DNA from: Chitinimonas_A lacunae
Lineage (GTDB): Bacteria; Pseudomonadota; Gammaproteobacteria; Burkholderiales; Chitinimonadaceae
Length of the DNA stretch: 64,000 nucleotides
Direction of reading: 5' to 3'
Assembly (NCBI RefSeq): GCF_042650885.1
Contig: NZ_JBHSBU010000001.1
Span: forward strand, 124,001-188,000
Of the stretch, positions 36,324-44,421 are shown piece after piece. Every line of letters starts with the position of its first letter. Position 1 is the stretch's first letter. The position numbers and the translations under genes were made by a program. The notes under the pieces are model-generated. The model made no database searches. It was not told where the DNA came from and was given only the letters and a program-made list of their open reading frames with translations.

Positions 36324-36393
36324 CGCGGTCGGCCAGACGCGGTCGGCCTAGACGCGGTCGGCCTAGACGCGGTTGGCCTAGACGCGGTTGGCC
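36320..36393 (+). repeat. Tandem 15-bp repeat, five copies
   Basis: The unit TAGACGCGGTCGGCC (or CAGACGCGG.. in the first copies, GGTTGGCC in the last two) is repeated five times from 36320 to 36393; the first unit is one base shorter. The gradual change of two positions along the array suggests expansion by slippage. It is in non-coding DNA between the GAF and MoeB genes. Confidence 0.85.
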
Positions 36394-36422
36394 CAAATAC
36401 GGCGCCTGCCGCTTTTCCAATC

Positions 36423-36447
36423 GGCCATCGTCCGACGATGGCCTTTT
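36423..36447 (+). terminator. Intrinsic terminator shortly before moeB
   Basis: Stem GGCCATCGT/ACGATGGCC with a three-base loop followed by TTTT CC TTT, ending only about 16 bases before the moeB start codon. It could end the GAF-gene transcript, but its closeness to moeB also permits attenuation of that gene. Confidence 0.65.
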
Positions 36448-36462
36448 CCTTTGCGGTTTTTC

Positions 36463-37236
36463 ATGCAAGACGATCTCGATGATGCAGCGCTGCTGCGCTA
36501 TAGCCGCCATATCCTGCTCGATGGGGTTGGCATCGAAGGCCAGCGTCGCCTGCGCAGCGCCAGTGCGCTGGTGGTGGGCGTAGGAGGGCTGGGTGCCCCC
36601 GCCGCGCTCTATCTGGCCGCTGCCGGCGTCGGTCGCTTGATACTGGTCGATGACGATACGGTCGAGCTGACCAATCTACAGCGCCAGATCATCCATTCAA
36701 CCGCCATGCTGGGTCAGCCCAAGGTCGAGTCGGCCCGAACCGCCTTGGCGGCGCTCAACCCCGAGGTCGAGGTCGAGACACTGTGCCTGCGTGCCGACGA
36801 AGCACAACTGGCTGCGCTGGCGGCTCGGGCCGATGTGATACTCGACTGCTCCGACAATTTCGCGACCCGTCATGCGGTCAACCGGGTGGCGGTGCAGCAG
36901 CGGCGGCCCCTGGTGTCCGGAGCGGCGGTGCGCTTCGACGGCCAATTCGCCGTCTTCGATCCACGCCAAGTCTCAAGCCCCTGCTACCGCTGTCTGTTTC
37001 CCGAGGAAGGGGAGGCCAGTGACGGCCCATGCGCCACTTTCGGAGTCTTTGCCCCGCTGGTCGGGGTGGTCGGCAGCCTACAGGCGGCCGAAGCGCTGAA
37101 ATTGCTGCTGGAGATGCCTGGCGTGCCCTTGGGGCGGCTGTTGCTGCTCGATATGCGCGACGGTAGCTGGCGTAATCTGCGGTTTCGGCGCGATCCGGCC
37201 TGTCCGGTCTGCGGTGAGCCACGGCAGGATAAATAG
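36463..37236 (+). CDS. E1-like adenylyltransferase MoeB/ThiF
   Basis: The 257-residue enzyme adenylates the C-terminal glycine of a sulfur carrier (MoaD or ThiS). Visible are LLRYSRHILLDGVGIEGQ, the nucleotide site VGVGGLGAPAALYLAAAGVG (about 38-57), DDDTVELTNLQRQI, and zinc-binding CxxC pairs SPCYRC and CPVCGE. The possible thiocarboxylation cysteine is in GPCATFGVFAP. MoeB and ThiF cannot be separated without context; no other cofactor gene is adjacent. No convincing ribosome binding site precedes ATG 36463. Its last two codons and stop (GAT AAA TAG) lie inside an AT-rich repeat. Confidence 0.88.
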   Translation: MQDDLDDAALLRYSRHILLDGVGIEGQRRLRSASALVVGVGGLGAPAALYLAAAGVGRLILVDDDTVELTNLQRQIIHSTAMLGQPKVESARTALAALNPEVEVETLCLRADEAQLAALAARADVILDCSDNFATRHAVNRVAVQQRRPLVSGAAVRFDGQFAVFDPRQVSSPCYRCLFPEEGEASDGPCATFGVFAPLVGVVGSLQAAEALKLLLEMPGVPLGRLLLLDMRDGSWRNLRFRRDPACPVCGEPRQDK

Positions 37237-37300
37237 AAAATATCCTGCAAAATATCTGCTAGATGTGTGGCTGATTAGAGCGAGAAATAAATATTTATTT
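37226..37300 (+). repeat. AT-rich 3'-end repeat (family T copy) overlapping the moeB stop
   Basis: The core 37226-37271 aligns with 39911-39956 at about 39 of 46 positions, including the identical 15-mer AAAATATCCTGCAAA. It continues with AAATAAATATTTATTTTG. The stop codon of MoeB/ThiF is at 37234-37236, inside the element. Confidence 0.8.
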
Positions 37301-37303
37301 TGT

Positions 37304-37846
37304 CTAGAACGATTGATGGGTCTTGGCCAGTATCTCGACCAGTCGGCGACTGGTCTGACGCAGGCGCAGGCTGATCAGCGCCAGAAGGCGCAGCAGCAGT
37401 TGCATGCCAAGCTGCGGATGTTGAGCCAGCACCTCGTTGAGGCTGGCTCGGGTCAGGACGGCGACGATCACATCGGTGCGGGCAATACAGGTGGCAAAAC
37501 GTGGTTCCCCATCAACCAGCGACATTTCGCCGATCAGCCGTCCCGGGGCAATGGCGGAAATCTGGATCGGCGTGCCATCCTCGTGCGAGGTCAGCACATC
37601 GACTTCGCCTTCGAGCAGAAGCAGCAGAAAGTCGCTCTTCTCGCCTTCGCGCAGCAGGAAACCGCCGGCCGGTTGCTGATAGATCTGCATATAACCGGCC
37701 AGTACCGCCACCGATTCGGCATCGAGTACCTCGTTCGACCGTTCCTGGCCGAATACCTGAAGCAGTTGCGGCAGAAATTGCGCGGCGTCGCCCAGATATT
37801 GGTAATCGATCATCGGGTCGGTGGTACGGAACGGCGGATGGGTCAT
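37304..37846 (-). CDS. Lone cyclic-nucleotide-binding domain protein
   Basis: A 180-residue protein with one cNMP-binding (Crp N-terminal type) domain, about 45-165: LREGEKSDFLLLLLEGEVDVL, PGRLIGEMSLVDGEPRFATCIA (phosphate-binding cassette) and LLRLLALISLRLRQTSRRLVEILA as the C-helix. There is no HTH domain, so it is not a Crp-type regulator by itself; it may control a partner protein. ATG 37846 has AAGGAT upstream. Divergent from the solute-binding protein gene at 37929. Confidence 0.88.
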   Translation of the reverse strand: MTHPPFRTTDPMIDYQYLGDAAQFLPQLLQVFGQERSNEVLDAESVAVLAGYMQIYQQPAGGFLLREGEKSDFLLLLLEGEVDVLTSHEDGTPIQISAIAPGRLIGEMSLVDGEPRFATCIARTDVIVAVLTRASLNEVLAQHPQLGMQLLLRLLALISLRLRQTSRRLVEILAKTHQSF

Positions 37847-37928
37847 GGGAATCCTTGAGAGGCGGTGGGGACGAACTAAAAATCCACTATATTCCAACTG
37901 CCGTGATTATCCAGCATTCCAGCTCGCC

Positions 37929-38759
37929 ATGACCATCAAACGGACCGACAGCAAACAGCAGAATGGCCGCTTTGCCGCGCGTCGCCTCGGGATGGTCGGA
38001 TTGGCGCTGCTGCTGGCCGGGCCGTTGCAGGCAGGCGAGGCGCCAACGCTGAATTGGTGCCACGAAGATAATGAAACCTATCCCTGGATACTGCCCGATA
38101 AAGGTGGACTATACCAAGTACTGGCCAAGCTAACGGCCAGTCGGCTAGGCATCCGGGTGGTGCTGCACCCATTGCCTTGGCGGCGCTGTCTGCTCGATGT
38201 CCGCGCCGGTCGGATGGACGGGGTACTGGGCGCAGGCTTTACCGCCGAGCGCTGCGAAGTCGGCGTCTACCCGCCCGGCCCCGACTGCAAGCCCGATCAA
38301 AGCCGCTATCTCTATATCGATCGTTACCCGCTCTACCGCTACCGTGGTTCCCTGCTGCAATGGGATGGCAAACGGCTCTCGGGCTATCGATCGGCCATTG
38401 CAGCCCAACCGGGGTTTCTGGCGGCACGGACCCTGAGCCAGCACCGGGTGCCGATCGATGAAAGCGATAAGGAGCCATACCAGATCATGCGCAAGGTGGC
38501 AGCCGGCATGGTGGACGCGGCGGTCCTCCAGGCGCCCACCGGTGACAAGCTGCTGCGCGAGGTCAGCGACTTCAGTGCCACAGTCGAACGGATGCCGATT
38601 CCCTTCCTCGAATACCCGACCTATCTGCTGGTCTCCCATGCCCGCTATCAGGCCGATCCGCAGCAGGCACGCCAGGTGTGGGACGCCTTGGTCGCTGTCC
38701 GTCAGTCAGCCGAATTCAAGGCAGCCAGGATTGCGCTTGGCTATATGGAAGCCGATTGA
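37929..38759 (+). CDS. Periplasmic solute-binding protein, family 3-like
   Basis: A 276-residue secreted protein with a basic N-terminus and signal peptide to about 35 (GMVGLALLLAGPLQAGE), then a SBP_bac_3-like fold. HPLPWRRCLLDVRAGRMDGVLG corresponds to the conserved PW..C....G..D segment seen in the proteins at 17151 and 62878. The pair of cysteines in TAERCEVG and PGPDCKPDQ may form a disulfide. No transporter genes accompany it, so a sensory or orphan role is possible. No good ribosome binding site before ATG 37929; the longer frame overlaps the divergent gene. Confidence 0.8.
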   Translation: MTIKRTDSKQQNGRFAARRLGMVGLALLLAGPLQAGEAPTLNWCHEDNETYPWILPDKGGLYQVLAKLTASRLGIRVVLHPLPWRRCLLDVRAGRMDGVLGAGFTAERCEVGVYPPGPDCKPDQSRYLYIDRYPLYRYRGSLLQWDGKRLSGYRSAIAAQPGFLAARTLSQHRVPIDESDKEPYQIMRKVAAGMVDAAVLQAPTGDKLLREVSDFSATVERMPIPFLEYPTYLLVSHARYQADPQQARQVWDALVAVRQSAEFKAARIALGYMEAD

Positions 38760-38829
38760 GACTAAGGCGTCCGCGACCATTTCCCCCTGGCACGATGGTG
38801 CCTGAGACGGACGCTCGGTCAACCTCCTC

Positions 38830-38859
38830 AAAAAAAGGGGTGGATCGATGATCCACCCC
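38830..38859 (-). terminator. Terminator after the GH114-type gene
   Basis: A perfect 10-bp stem GGGGTGGATC/GATCCACCCC with a three-base loop, followed on the minus strand by seven T residues, about 50 bases beyond the stop at 38908. It may also stop the convergent transcript from 37929. Confidence 0.9.
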
Positions 38860-38907
38860 GGGTCAGGCGATTGAATCCACCCGACGCTCCACCACGCTTA
38901 GTAACCT

Positions 38908-39681
38908 TCAGCCCGGACAGGGCGTTCCCACACTATTGAGCCCACGTCGGAAGAATTGCAGCGAGAAACGATTGCGCGCTGCATCCTGACACCAGACACT
39001 GCTGGGTTGACGGTATTCAGCGATAAACACCGCTTTGCCCTGGGCAATAAAGTTCTGATAGACCCCACATTCGCGGTAGCGATAACAGCTTTCATTGATG
39101 GCGAAATCAAACTGGGCAACCAGGTCCGGCGCCAGCGCCACGGCATTCTTCAGACCGATCAACAAGCCTCGCGCATGGGCAGCGTCAGCAAGGAAGCGGT
39201 TGTAATCAAGCTGATCGGCAGCACCAAGCGGTAAACCAGTGTCGTTGCTGTAACCATCCACATTGTCCGGATCGACCCCATCGCAACCCTTTTGCTGCGC
39301 CAGTCCCAACCGGTCCAGCATGATCTGTCTGACCGTCGGATGACGAATATCGAGCCAACGTTCACCGGGCCAGTCTGCTAGCGGTTTTCCCAGCGCCGCC
39401 TCGGGAAAACCCGCGCCGTCAGGACGCCAGTCTTCAAAAGTTCCCGCGCTGAAATAACAGATCACGATGCGACCAGCCGCCCGTAGCGAGGCAATGGTCG
39501 CCGCCGGCGTGTCATACAGATCGATGTCGTAGAGCTGACGGTCGGGCATCTTTAAACGCCCATCAAGCTGCAAATGCCAACTCGACCCAATAGCGGGTCC
39601 GGCTGCCTCGACCGGATGGCTGTGGAAGCTCAATACGAGGGCGAACAACAAGCTGATCCCTGTAGTGATAAGGCTGGGCAT
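38908..39681 (-). CDS. Secreted GH114-like endo-alpha-1,4-polygalactosaminidase-family protein
   Basis: A 257-residue exported protein with signal peptide (about 1-26, LLFALVLSFHSHPVEAAG) and a TIM-barrel domain of the TM1410/GH114 type: WHLQLDGRL, RIVICYFSAGTFEDWRPD, and the acidic motif GCDGVDPDNVDGYSNDTGL near the barrel centre, LIGLKNAVAL and INESCYRYRECGVY. Family members cleave galactosaminogalactan-type polymers; the natural target here is unknown, possibly a biofilm or host polysaccharide. It stands alone with its own terminator. Start ATG 39681. Confidence 0.85.
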   Translation of the reverse strand: MPSLITTGISLLFALVLSFHSHPVEAAGPAIGSSWHLQLDGRLKMPDRQLYDIDLYDTPAATIASLRAAGRIVICYFSAGTFEDWRPDGAGFPEAALGKPLADWPGERWLDIRHPTVRQIMLDRLGLAQQKGCDGVDPDNVDGYSNDTGLPLGAADQLDYNRFLADAAHARGLLIGLKNAVALAPDLVAQFDFAINESCYRYRECGVYQNFIAQGKAVFIAEYRQPSSVWCQDAARNRFSLQFFRRGLNSVGTPCPG

Positions 39682-39910
39682 ACCGATCAGCTCCTTGACC
39701 TGGGCAGTCGAACCTTTTGAATCAATATATTAACGATAGCTAAATTTTTGCCGGAAAAGTGATTGAATCGATAAACGGTTTTGTTAGGAATTTCTTTTTA
39801 ATCAATCACATAGATGAGCTTGGCCAGCGGTCTGAGTGCTGCGGCCATATGCTGCCGAGTCCCGCTTCGGCGCAGGAGAAGGGCTGGGAGAGGCTGGGAG
39901 AGGCTGGGAG
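39682..39910. other. Non-coding gap with a short 10-bp tandem repeat
   Basis: No gene is seen. The segment 39715-39800 is AT-rich and contains the promoter region of the GH114-type gene. At about 39881-39912 the word GCTGGGAGAG is repeated three times, running into the AT-rich repeat at 39911. Confidence 0.5.
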
Positions 39911-39980
39911 AGGAAATATAGAAAATATCCTGCAAATCATCTGCAAGATAAGTGGCGGAACTAAATAAAAATAAACAGTT
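39911..39980 (+). repeat. AT-rich 3'-end repeat (family T, best-conserved copy)
   Basis: Core 39911-39956 contains AAAATATCCTGCAAA and CTGCAAGATAAGTGGCGG and is followed by AAATAAAAATAAACAG. It is about 85 percent identical to 37226-37271 by eye. It ends about 15 bases beyond the stop of the gene at 39995 and is antisense to it. Confidence 0.8.
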
Positions 39981-39994
39981 TCGGGCGATTCTGC

Positions 39995-40651
39995 TTAATC
40001 TTCGATCACTCGGAAGGGGTCTGGATCACGTGCATTGATCCGGTCCAGATAGATCAGCTCGCGACGCTTGATCTGCTCAAGAAACGGTGCGGCATGGCCC
40101 ATGGCAAGAAAAGCGGCGAAGCCCCGTTCGAGAAAATCCTGCAATTCGCCCAGACCCGCCAGATGGGCTGGCCCGCGCGCCATCCGCAAAGCCAGTTGCA
40201 CCAGCGGCTTTCTGACTACCCGGTCGAGCTCGCGCCCCAGGACATCGACTTCTTCGATCTGCTCGATCCGCGCCGCCAGATTGTCACAGCGACGATAGGC
40301 TTCGCAGTAGCTGGTCAGATCGATCTGCTCGACCCCCATTTCGACAAACAGCATCTGCTCAAGCGCATCGTCGAGCGAGCGGGTCAGACGGTTGAGTTGC
40401 AACGCCCGCTCAAGCGGCCGAACCGCACTGGCAGGCAGCATCTTGTGCATGGTGGCGACGATGCGCTCACCCTCGCGATCACGCTTGGAAAAATCGTAGG
40501 GACCGTACAGATCTTCAAGGAAGAAACGGGTGGCAGCGGCGTAACGCGGGTCGGCCCGCAGATCGGCATAGCTGGCAGCCAGGCGTTCGGCCTGCCAGTG
40601 GGTGAGCTGGTAGCGCCTTGGGCTGAGGCCTGCGCTGGAAGAGTCGGTCAT
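39995..40651 (-). CDS. Conserved hypothetical protein with an FFLEDLYGP motif
   Basis: A 218-residue, soluble, mainly helical protein. The segment RFFLEDLYGPYDFSKRD (about 42-58) recurs in a conserved family of proteobacterial hypotheticals that I remember but cannot assign a function. The rest is rich in Arg, Leu and Glu, with no signal peptide or membrane helix. ATG at 40651 is chosen over the longer frame to 40720, which lies upstream of the conserved part. It is divergent from the phasin gene, 363 bases away, and is followed by a family T repeat. Confidence 0.65.
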   Translation of the reverse strand: MTDSSSAGLSPRRYQLTHWQAERLAASYADLRADPRYAAATRFFLEDLYGPYDFSKRDREGERIVATMHKMLPASAVRPLERALQLNRLTRSLDDALEQMLFVEMGVEQIDLTSYCEAYRRCDNLAARIEQIEEVDVLGRELDRVVRKPLVQLALRMARGPAHLAGLGELQDFLERGFAAFLAMGHAAPFLEQIKRRELIYLDRINARDPDPFRVIED

Positions 40652-41014
40652 GGCTGTCGCGAAAATGTACTTGGTAAAAATCTTACAGCGTTGCAGCGGC
40701 GCTACCGGCGCGAGCCGCACCGGAACACGGCTTGACGCTCAAAACGCGGCAACGGGGCCACGTTGCGTTTCAGACACAGTGTCGTGTACGCGCCGGGCAG
40801 CCAAAAAAAGCGCCAGGAAAAAGATGCGTTTGGCAAAACCGCTCCCGATAATGACCAGGCGTCGGACTAAAGCGAACCGATTGTAAACACAGTCGCCGGC
40901 AGGGACGAGAGCGACGAGCGGGAGACTGATTTGTACTGACGCCCGCGATTGCAGACGCGGCGTCCGAATGCCTGAATTGAGTTAGTGATCCGTATTTGAA
41001 CCAAGGAGCCCACC
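40652..41014. other. Divergent promoter region between the FFLEDLYGP-type and phasin genes
   Basis: No gene is supported. A short palindrome GACACAGTGTC at 40773-40783 and an AAAAAAAG tract at 40802 are the only notable features. PhaR-type repressors control phasins in other bacteria, but I cannot identify a specific site. Confidence 0.35.
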
Positions 41015-41467
41015 ATGGCCAAGACCCTGAAGAAAGCCTCTGAAGAGAAGCAGTACGCACACGTTATCCTCGAATCCGCCAACCAGATCTGGCTGGCCGG
41101 TCTTGGTGCCTTCGCCAAGGCCCAAGGCGAGGGCGCCAAGATTTTCGACAACCTGGTCGAAACCGGCAAGCAAGTGGAAGAGAAGAGCCGTAAATCTGCC
41201 GAGGAGAAAGTGATGGCGGTGTCGAGCAAGGCAACTGAAACCTGGGATAAGCTGGAACAAGTCTTCCAAGACCGCGTGGCACGCGCTCTCAACGCCCTGG
41301 GTGTGCCGAGCAACAAGGATCTGGCTGATCTCAACAAGCGCATCGATGAACTGAACAAGAGCGTCAATGAGCTGCTGAAGAAGCAAAGCAAGCCCGTCGC
41401 CGCAGCCGCCAAGGAAGACGCCCGAGCTGAAGCCAAGGTCGAAGCCAAGCCGGCCAAAGCCGAGTAG
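41015..41467 (+). CDS. Phasin family protein (PHA granule-associated)
   Basis: A 150-residue protein of the PhaI/PhaF type: IWLAGLGAFAKAQGEGAKIF is the conserved amphipathic segment that binds polyhydroxyalkanoate granules, followed by a helical region to about 120 with a heptad pattern (LNKRIDELNKSVNELL) and an Ala/Lys/Glu-rich tail. AAGGAG lies upstream of ATG 41015. The patatin-like gene follows after 36 bases, suggesting a PHA storage unit, although no synthase is in the window. Confidence 0.92.
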   Translation: MAKTLKKASEEKQYAHVILESANQIWLAGLGAFAKAQGEGAKIFDNLVETGKQVEEKSRKSAEEKVMAVSSKATETWDKLEQVFQDRVARALNALGVPSNKDLADLNKRIDELNKSVNELLKKQSKPVAAAAKEDARAEAKVEAKPAKAE

Positions 41468-41503
41468 TATTCGCCCCCTTTGATCTTCAGGAGTCGGTAG
41501 TCG

Positions 41504-42751
41504 ATGTCTTTGCCCCAACGCACCCATAGCAAAACCCGCCCTACTATCGGCATCAACCTTGCCGCAGGCGGACCATTGGGTGCCATCTACGAAGTCGGTG
41601 CGCTGTGCGCCCTGGCTGAAGCGCTGGAAGGCATCGACTTTACCGAGCTTGACGTCTATGTCGGGGTGAGCGCCGGCGGCTTTATCGCCGCCGGGCTCGC
41701 CAATCGCATCTCCCCGCAGGAGATGTACGACATCTTTATCGCCAACAATTCCAGTCAGTACCAGTTCGAACCGGAGATCTTCCTGCGCCCGGCTTACCGC
41801 GAATATTTCCGCCGTGCTCTGTCGATTCCCGAACTGATGCTCGACGCCTTGTGGGAATTCATCACCCACCCGCGTGAAGTCGGTTTGCTCGGGGCCTTTA
41901 TGCAGTTGTCGCATGCCATTCCGACCGGCCTGTTCGACAACGAGGAAATCGACCGCTTCCTTACCCGTATCTTTACCAGCCAGGGCCGTACCAACGACTT
42001 CCGGGCGCTGGATAAAAAACTGTATATCGTCGCCACTGACCTCGATACCGGTCGCTCGGTGAAATTCGGCGACCGTCAACACGGTCATGTGCCGATCTCC
42101 AAGGCGGTGCAGGCGTCAGCAGCATTGCCGGGACTGTTTCCTCCGGTCGAAATCGACGGCGACCATTATGTTGACGGTGCACTGAAAAAGACCCTGCATG
42201 CCTCGATCAGCCTCGACGAGGACGCCGACCTGGTGCTGTGCATCAATCCTATCGTGCCGTTCGATGCCCGACTGTCTCCACATGGCCATCCCAATACCCG
42301 TGACCGCTTGATGCGTGGCGGCTTGCCGGTGGTGCTGTCGCAGACCTTCCGCTCGATCATCCATTCGCGTATGCGGGTCGGAATGCAGCACTATGCCCAT
42401 GCCTATGCGGGCGCCGATGTGGTGCTGTTCGAGCCCGACCACGGCGACGAGGAGCTGTTCTTCTCCAATGTGTTCAGCTATAGCGATCGCGAAAATATGT
42501 GCGAGCACGCCTATCAGCACACCCGCGCCGATCTGCGCCGTCGTGCCGACGAGCTTGAACCACTGTTCGCCCGTCATGGCATTCGCCTGTCGCGTAGCGT
42601 ACTGGAGGAAGACCGTTATCTATCGGCCAAGGCCCGTGACACCTACCAGGTCAAGCAAGAGACCCGCCCACAGCCTGAGACCCCGATTGATCGCCTCTAC
42701 TACACACTTGATCTGCTCGACCACTGGCTGCACTCCTCGCGCGAGTCATAA
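41504..42751 (+). CDS. Patatin-like phospholipase
   Basis: A 415-residue serine hydrolase of the patatin family. The glycine-rich oxyanion stretch AAGGPLGAIYEVGAL (20-34) precedes the nucleophile elbow GVSAG (Ser56), and the catalytic aspartate is in YVDGALKKT. No signal peptide is seen, so it is probably cytoplasmic or membrane-associated. Next to a phasin it might act on granule lipids or PHA; related intracellular depolymerases exist but the function is inferred. AGGAG ribosome binding site before ATG 41504. Confidence 0.9.
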   Translation: MSLPQRTHSKTRPTIGINLAAGGPLGAIYEVGALCALAEALEGIDFTELDVYVGVSAGGFIAAGLANRISPQEMYDIFIANNSSQYQFEPEIFLRPAYREYFRRALSIPELMLDALWEFITHPREVGLLGAFMQLSHAIPTGLFDNEEIDRFLTRIFTSQGRTNDFRALDKKLYIVATDLDTGRSVKFGDRQHGHVPISKAVQASAALPGLFPPVEIDGDHYVDGALKKTLHASISLDEDADLVLCINPIVPFDARLSPHGHPNTRDRLMRGGLPVVLSQTFRSIIHSRMRVGMQHYAHAYAGADVVLFEPDHGDEELFFSNVFSYSDRENMCEHAYQHTRADLRRRADELEPLFARHGIRLSRSVLEEDRYLSAKARDTYQVKQETRPQPETPIDRLYYTLDLLDHWLHSSRES

Positions 42752-42766
42752 GCCTGAGCCAGATAG

Positions 42767-42794
42767 AAAAAAGCCGGCAATCGCCGGCTTTTTT
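42767..42794. terminator. Bidirectional terminator
   Basis: AAAAAAGCCGGC/GCCGGCTTTTTT with a four-base AATC loop, between the convergent patatin and GntR genes. A and T runs on both sides allow it to stop transcripts from both directions. Confidence 0.92.
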
Positions 42795-42809
42795 CGTTGT
42801 TGGGTCTCC

Positions 42810-43445
42810 TCACTCAACGTCGATATTGCGCTCAAAGAAATTCATAAAGCCATCGATGCGGGCGTTGGCCAGTTTGATGACCAGCTCTATATCCCGTCTC
42901 TCCATCGCGGCGACCACGTCGAGGCGAGAAGGCACAATGATCTCGCTACGGCGCGGGTGTTTGATGATGGCCGCGTAATATAGCGTGGCCCGTTTGAGGT
43001 TGGTCTTGATCGAATCCAGCAGTAGCGGCCGGTTGGCTTGTGCCAATAAGACCTCGAAGAAGGTCAGGATGCGCTGCATGAAGAAGACCGGCTGCGAGGC
43101 TTCGGCCGATTCCAGTTCCTGTGCCAGCTTTTTTAGCCGGTCTAATTGATCCTGGGTCAGATCAGGGACGGTCAGTCGATAGGCCAGGGTTTCCAGCGCG
43201 GCGCGGATGGTGGCGATATCGGTCGCTTCGCTCTTATTAGCGCTGGCGACTACCGCTCCACGGTAGGGGTAGTAGACCACCAGCCCTTCGACCTGCAAAC
43301 GTTGCAGGGCTTCTCTTAGCGGAATTGGGCTTACGCCATAGTGGTTGGCGAGTTCTACTTGTTTCAGTTGTTGGGCAGGGGCGAGAACGCCGGCGAATAT
43401 ATCGTCCCGAATCGCGTTCACGATCTTGTCGACGAGGGTAGTCAT
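42810..43445 (-). CDS. GntR-family regulator (FadR/FCD subfamily)
   Basis: A 211-residue regulator: N-terminal winged helix with ELANHYGVSPIPLREALQRLQVEGLV (about 28-53) and an all-helical FCD-like ligand domain (about 80-205). Metal-binding histidines typical of many FCD domains are not obvious. Such proteins respond to carboxylates or acyl compounds. It is monocistronic and its target is unknown; the 586-base upstream gap may hold its operator. Confidence 0.9.
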   Translation of the reverse strand: MTTLVDKIVNAIRDDIFAGVLAPAQQLKQVELANHYGVSPIPLREALQRLQVEGLVVYYPYRGAVVASANKSEATDIATIRAALETLAYRLTVPDLTQDQLDRLKKLAQELESAEASQPVFFMQRILTFFEVLLAQANRPLLLDSIKTNLKRATLYYAAIIKHPRRSEIIVPSRLDVVAAMERRDIELVIKLANARIDGFMNFFERNIDVE

Positions 43446-44031
43446 CTGAGCGGTGCCATGGCGGAATTATTGAAAGAAACTATCGAAACGCCGGTCGCAT
43501 TCTATCAGGCGCGAGCATTGTTCGCGCGGGAAGCTGCAAGCCTGGTGAAAATGATGTTATGGCGCAAGACACTGACTTCAGCCTCGAAGCGCACAGCGCG
43601 TGATGGGAGGGGGACCCTGGCAAAAACATATAAAGTCTGTTGTTTTCTACCCCTTCAGTCAGAAAGGGGTGAGCTAGGAGTGGAAATTTTTTGGAAAAAG
43701 GAAAAATTGCCTGCGGTAATCCCTGATTGTTACAAACAGGACCTACATTTATAGGTCTTATGTGCAGTATTTGAGGGGTGTTGCGGCTTATGCCACAGCG
43801 GCGCCACTAATGCAATGCACAATGACTAGCGCATAGTCACGCGAACCGGTAAAATTACCCCCTGCTAAAACAGCGGCTTAGGGTTCGGTGTTTTAGTGAG
43901 AAACTGCCATGATGTTCGTGAGTCTTAACAAAACCCACCTCTGACGAGAAGGCTTGGCATAAAATCTCAACGTGCCGGCCATGACGTAAAAGTGGGCGTG
44001 GGCGGTTTAGTAGGTAAGTAAAGGATCGGCG
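43446..44031. other. 586-base divergent intergenic region between the GntR and HTH genes
   Basis: No gene can be supported; a plus-strand open frame in 43341-43754 mostly overlaps the GntR gene and has no homology. GC drops between 43610 and 43790. Upstream of the HTH gene the word TTGGCATAAAATCTC (near 43955) could contain a -10. The length and composition make this a candidate for an unrecognised small RNA or a deleted gene. Confidence 0.4.
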
Positions 44032-44367
44032 ATGAAATTATTTGAGAAGGTCATCAATCCGCGCGAGGTTCGGCGTAAGTTAGGTCTGAACCAGCAGGAA
44101 TTCTGGACCAAAATCGGTGTAACGCAGAGCGGTGGCTCGCGTTATGAAAGCGGCCGCAATATGCCCAAGCCGGTACGCGAACTGCTGCGTCTTGTACACG
44201 TTGAGCAGATCGACCTGAGCCGGGTGCGCCGCGAGGACTTCGAAATCATCGAATACCTCAAGGAAAACCACCCTGACCTCTATAAGAGCCTGCAAAAAGC
44301 AGTCAAGGCTCGCCAAGAGGCCGCCGCTCAGCGCGGCGAAGAAGTCGCGACCGATATGTCGCGCTAA
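44032..44367 (+). CDS. Small XRE-like helix-turn-helix protein
   Basis: A 111-residue protein with an N-terminal HTH: EVRRKLGLNQQEFWTKIGVTQSGGSRYESGRNMPKPV (about 13-49 in three helices). The C-terminal part is acidic and helical and ends KARQEAAAQRGEEVATDMSR. It resembles conserved, chromosomally encoded HTH proteins of betaproteobacteria rather than phage Cro/CI. ATG 44032 has AAAGGA upstream. A hairpin terminator follows at 44382-44412. Confidence 0.85.
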   Translation: MKLFEKVINPREVRRKLGLNQQEFWTKIGVTQSGGSRYESGRNMPKPVRELLRLVHVEQIDLSRVRREDFEIIEYLKENHPDLYKSLQKAVKARQEAAAQRGEEVATDMSR

Positions 44368-44381
44368 GACTGAAGATACTG

Positions 44382-44412
44382 CGACGGCGATCGATTATCG
44401 CCGTCGTTGTTT
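44382..44412 (+). terminator. Terminator after the HTH gene
   Basis: Stem CGACGGCGAT/ATCGCCGTCG with a five-base loop, then TTGTTT, 15 bases beyond the stop and just before the convergent radical SAM gene ends. Confidence 0.8.
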
Positions 44413-44421
44413 ATCGTCGTC

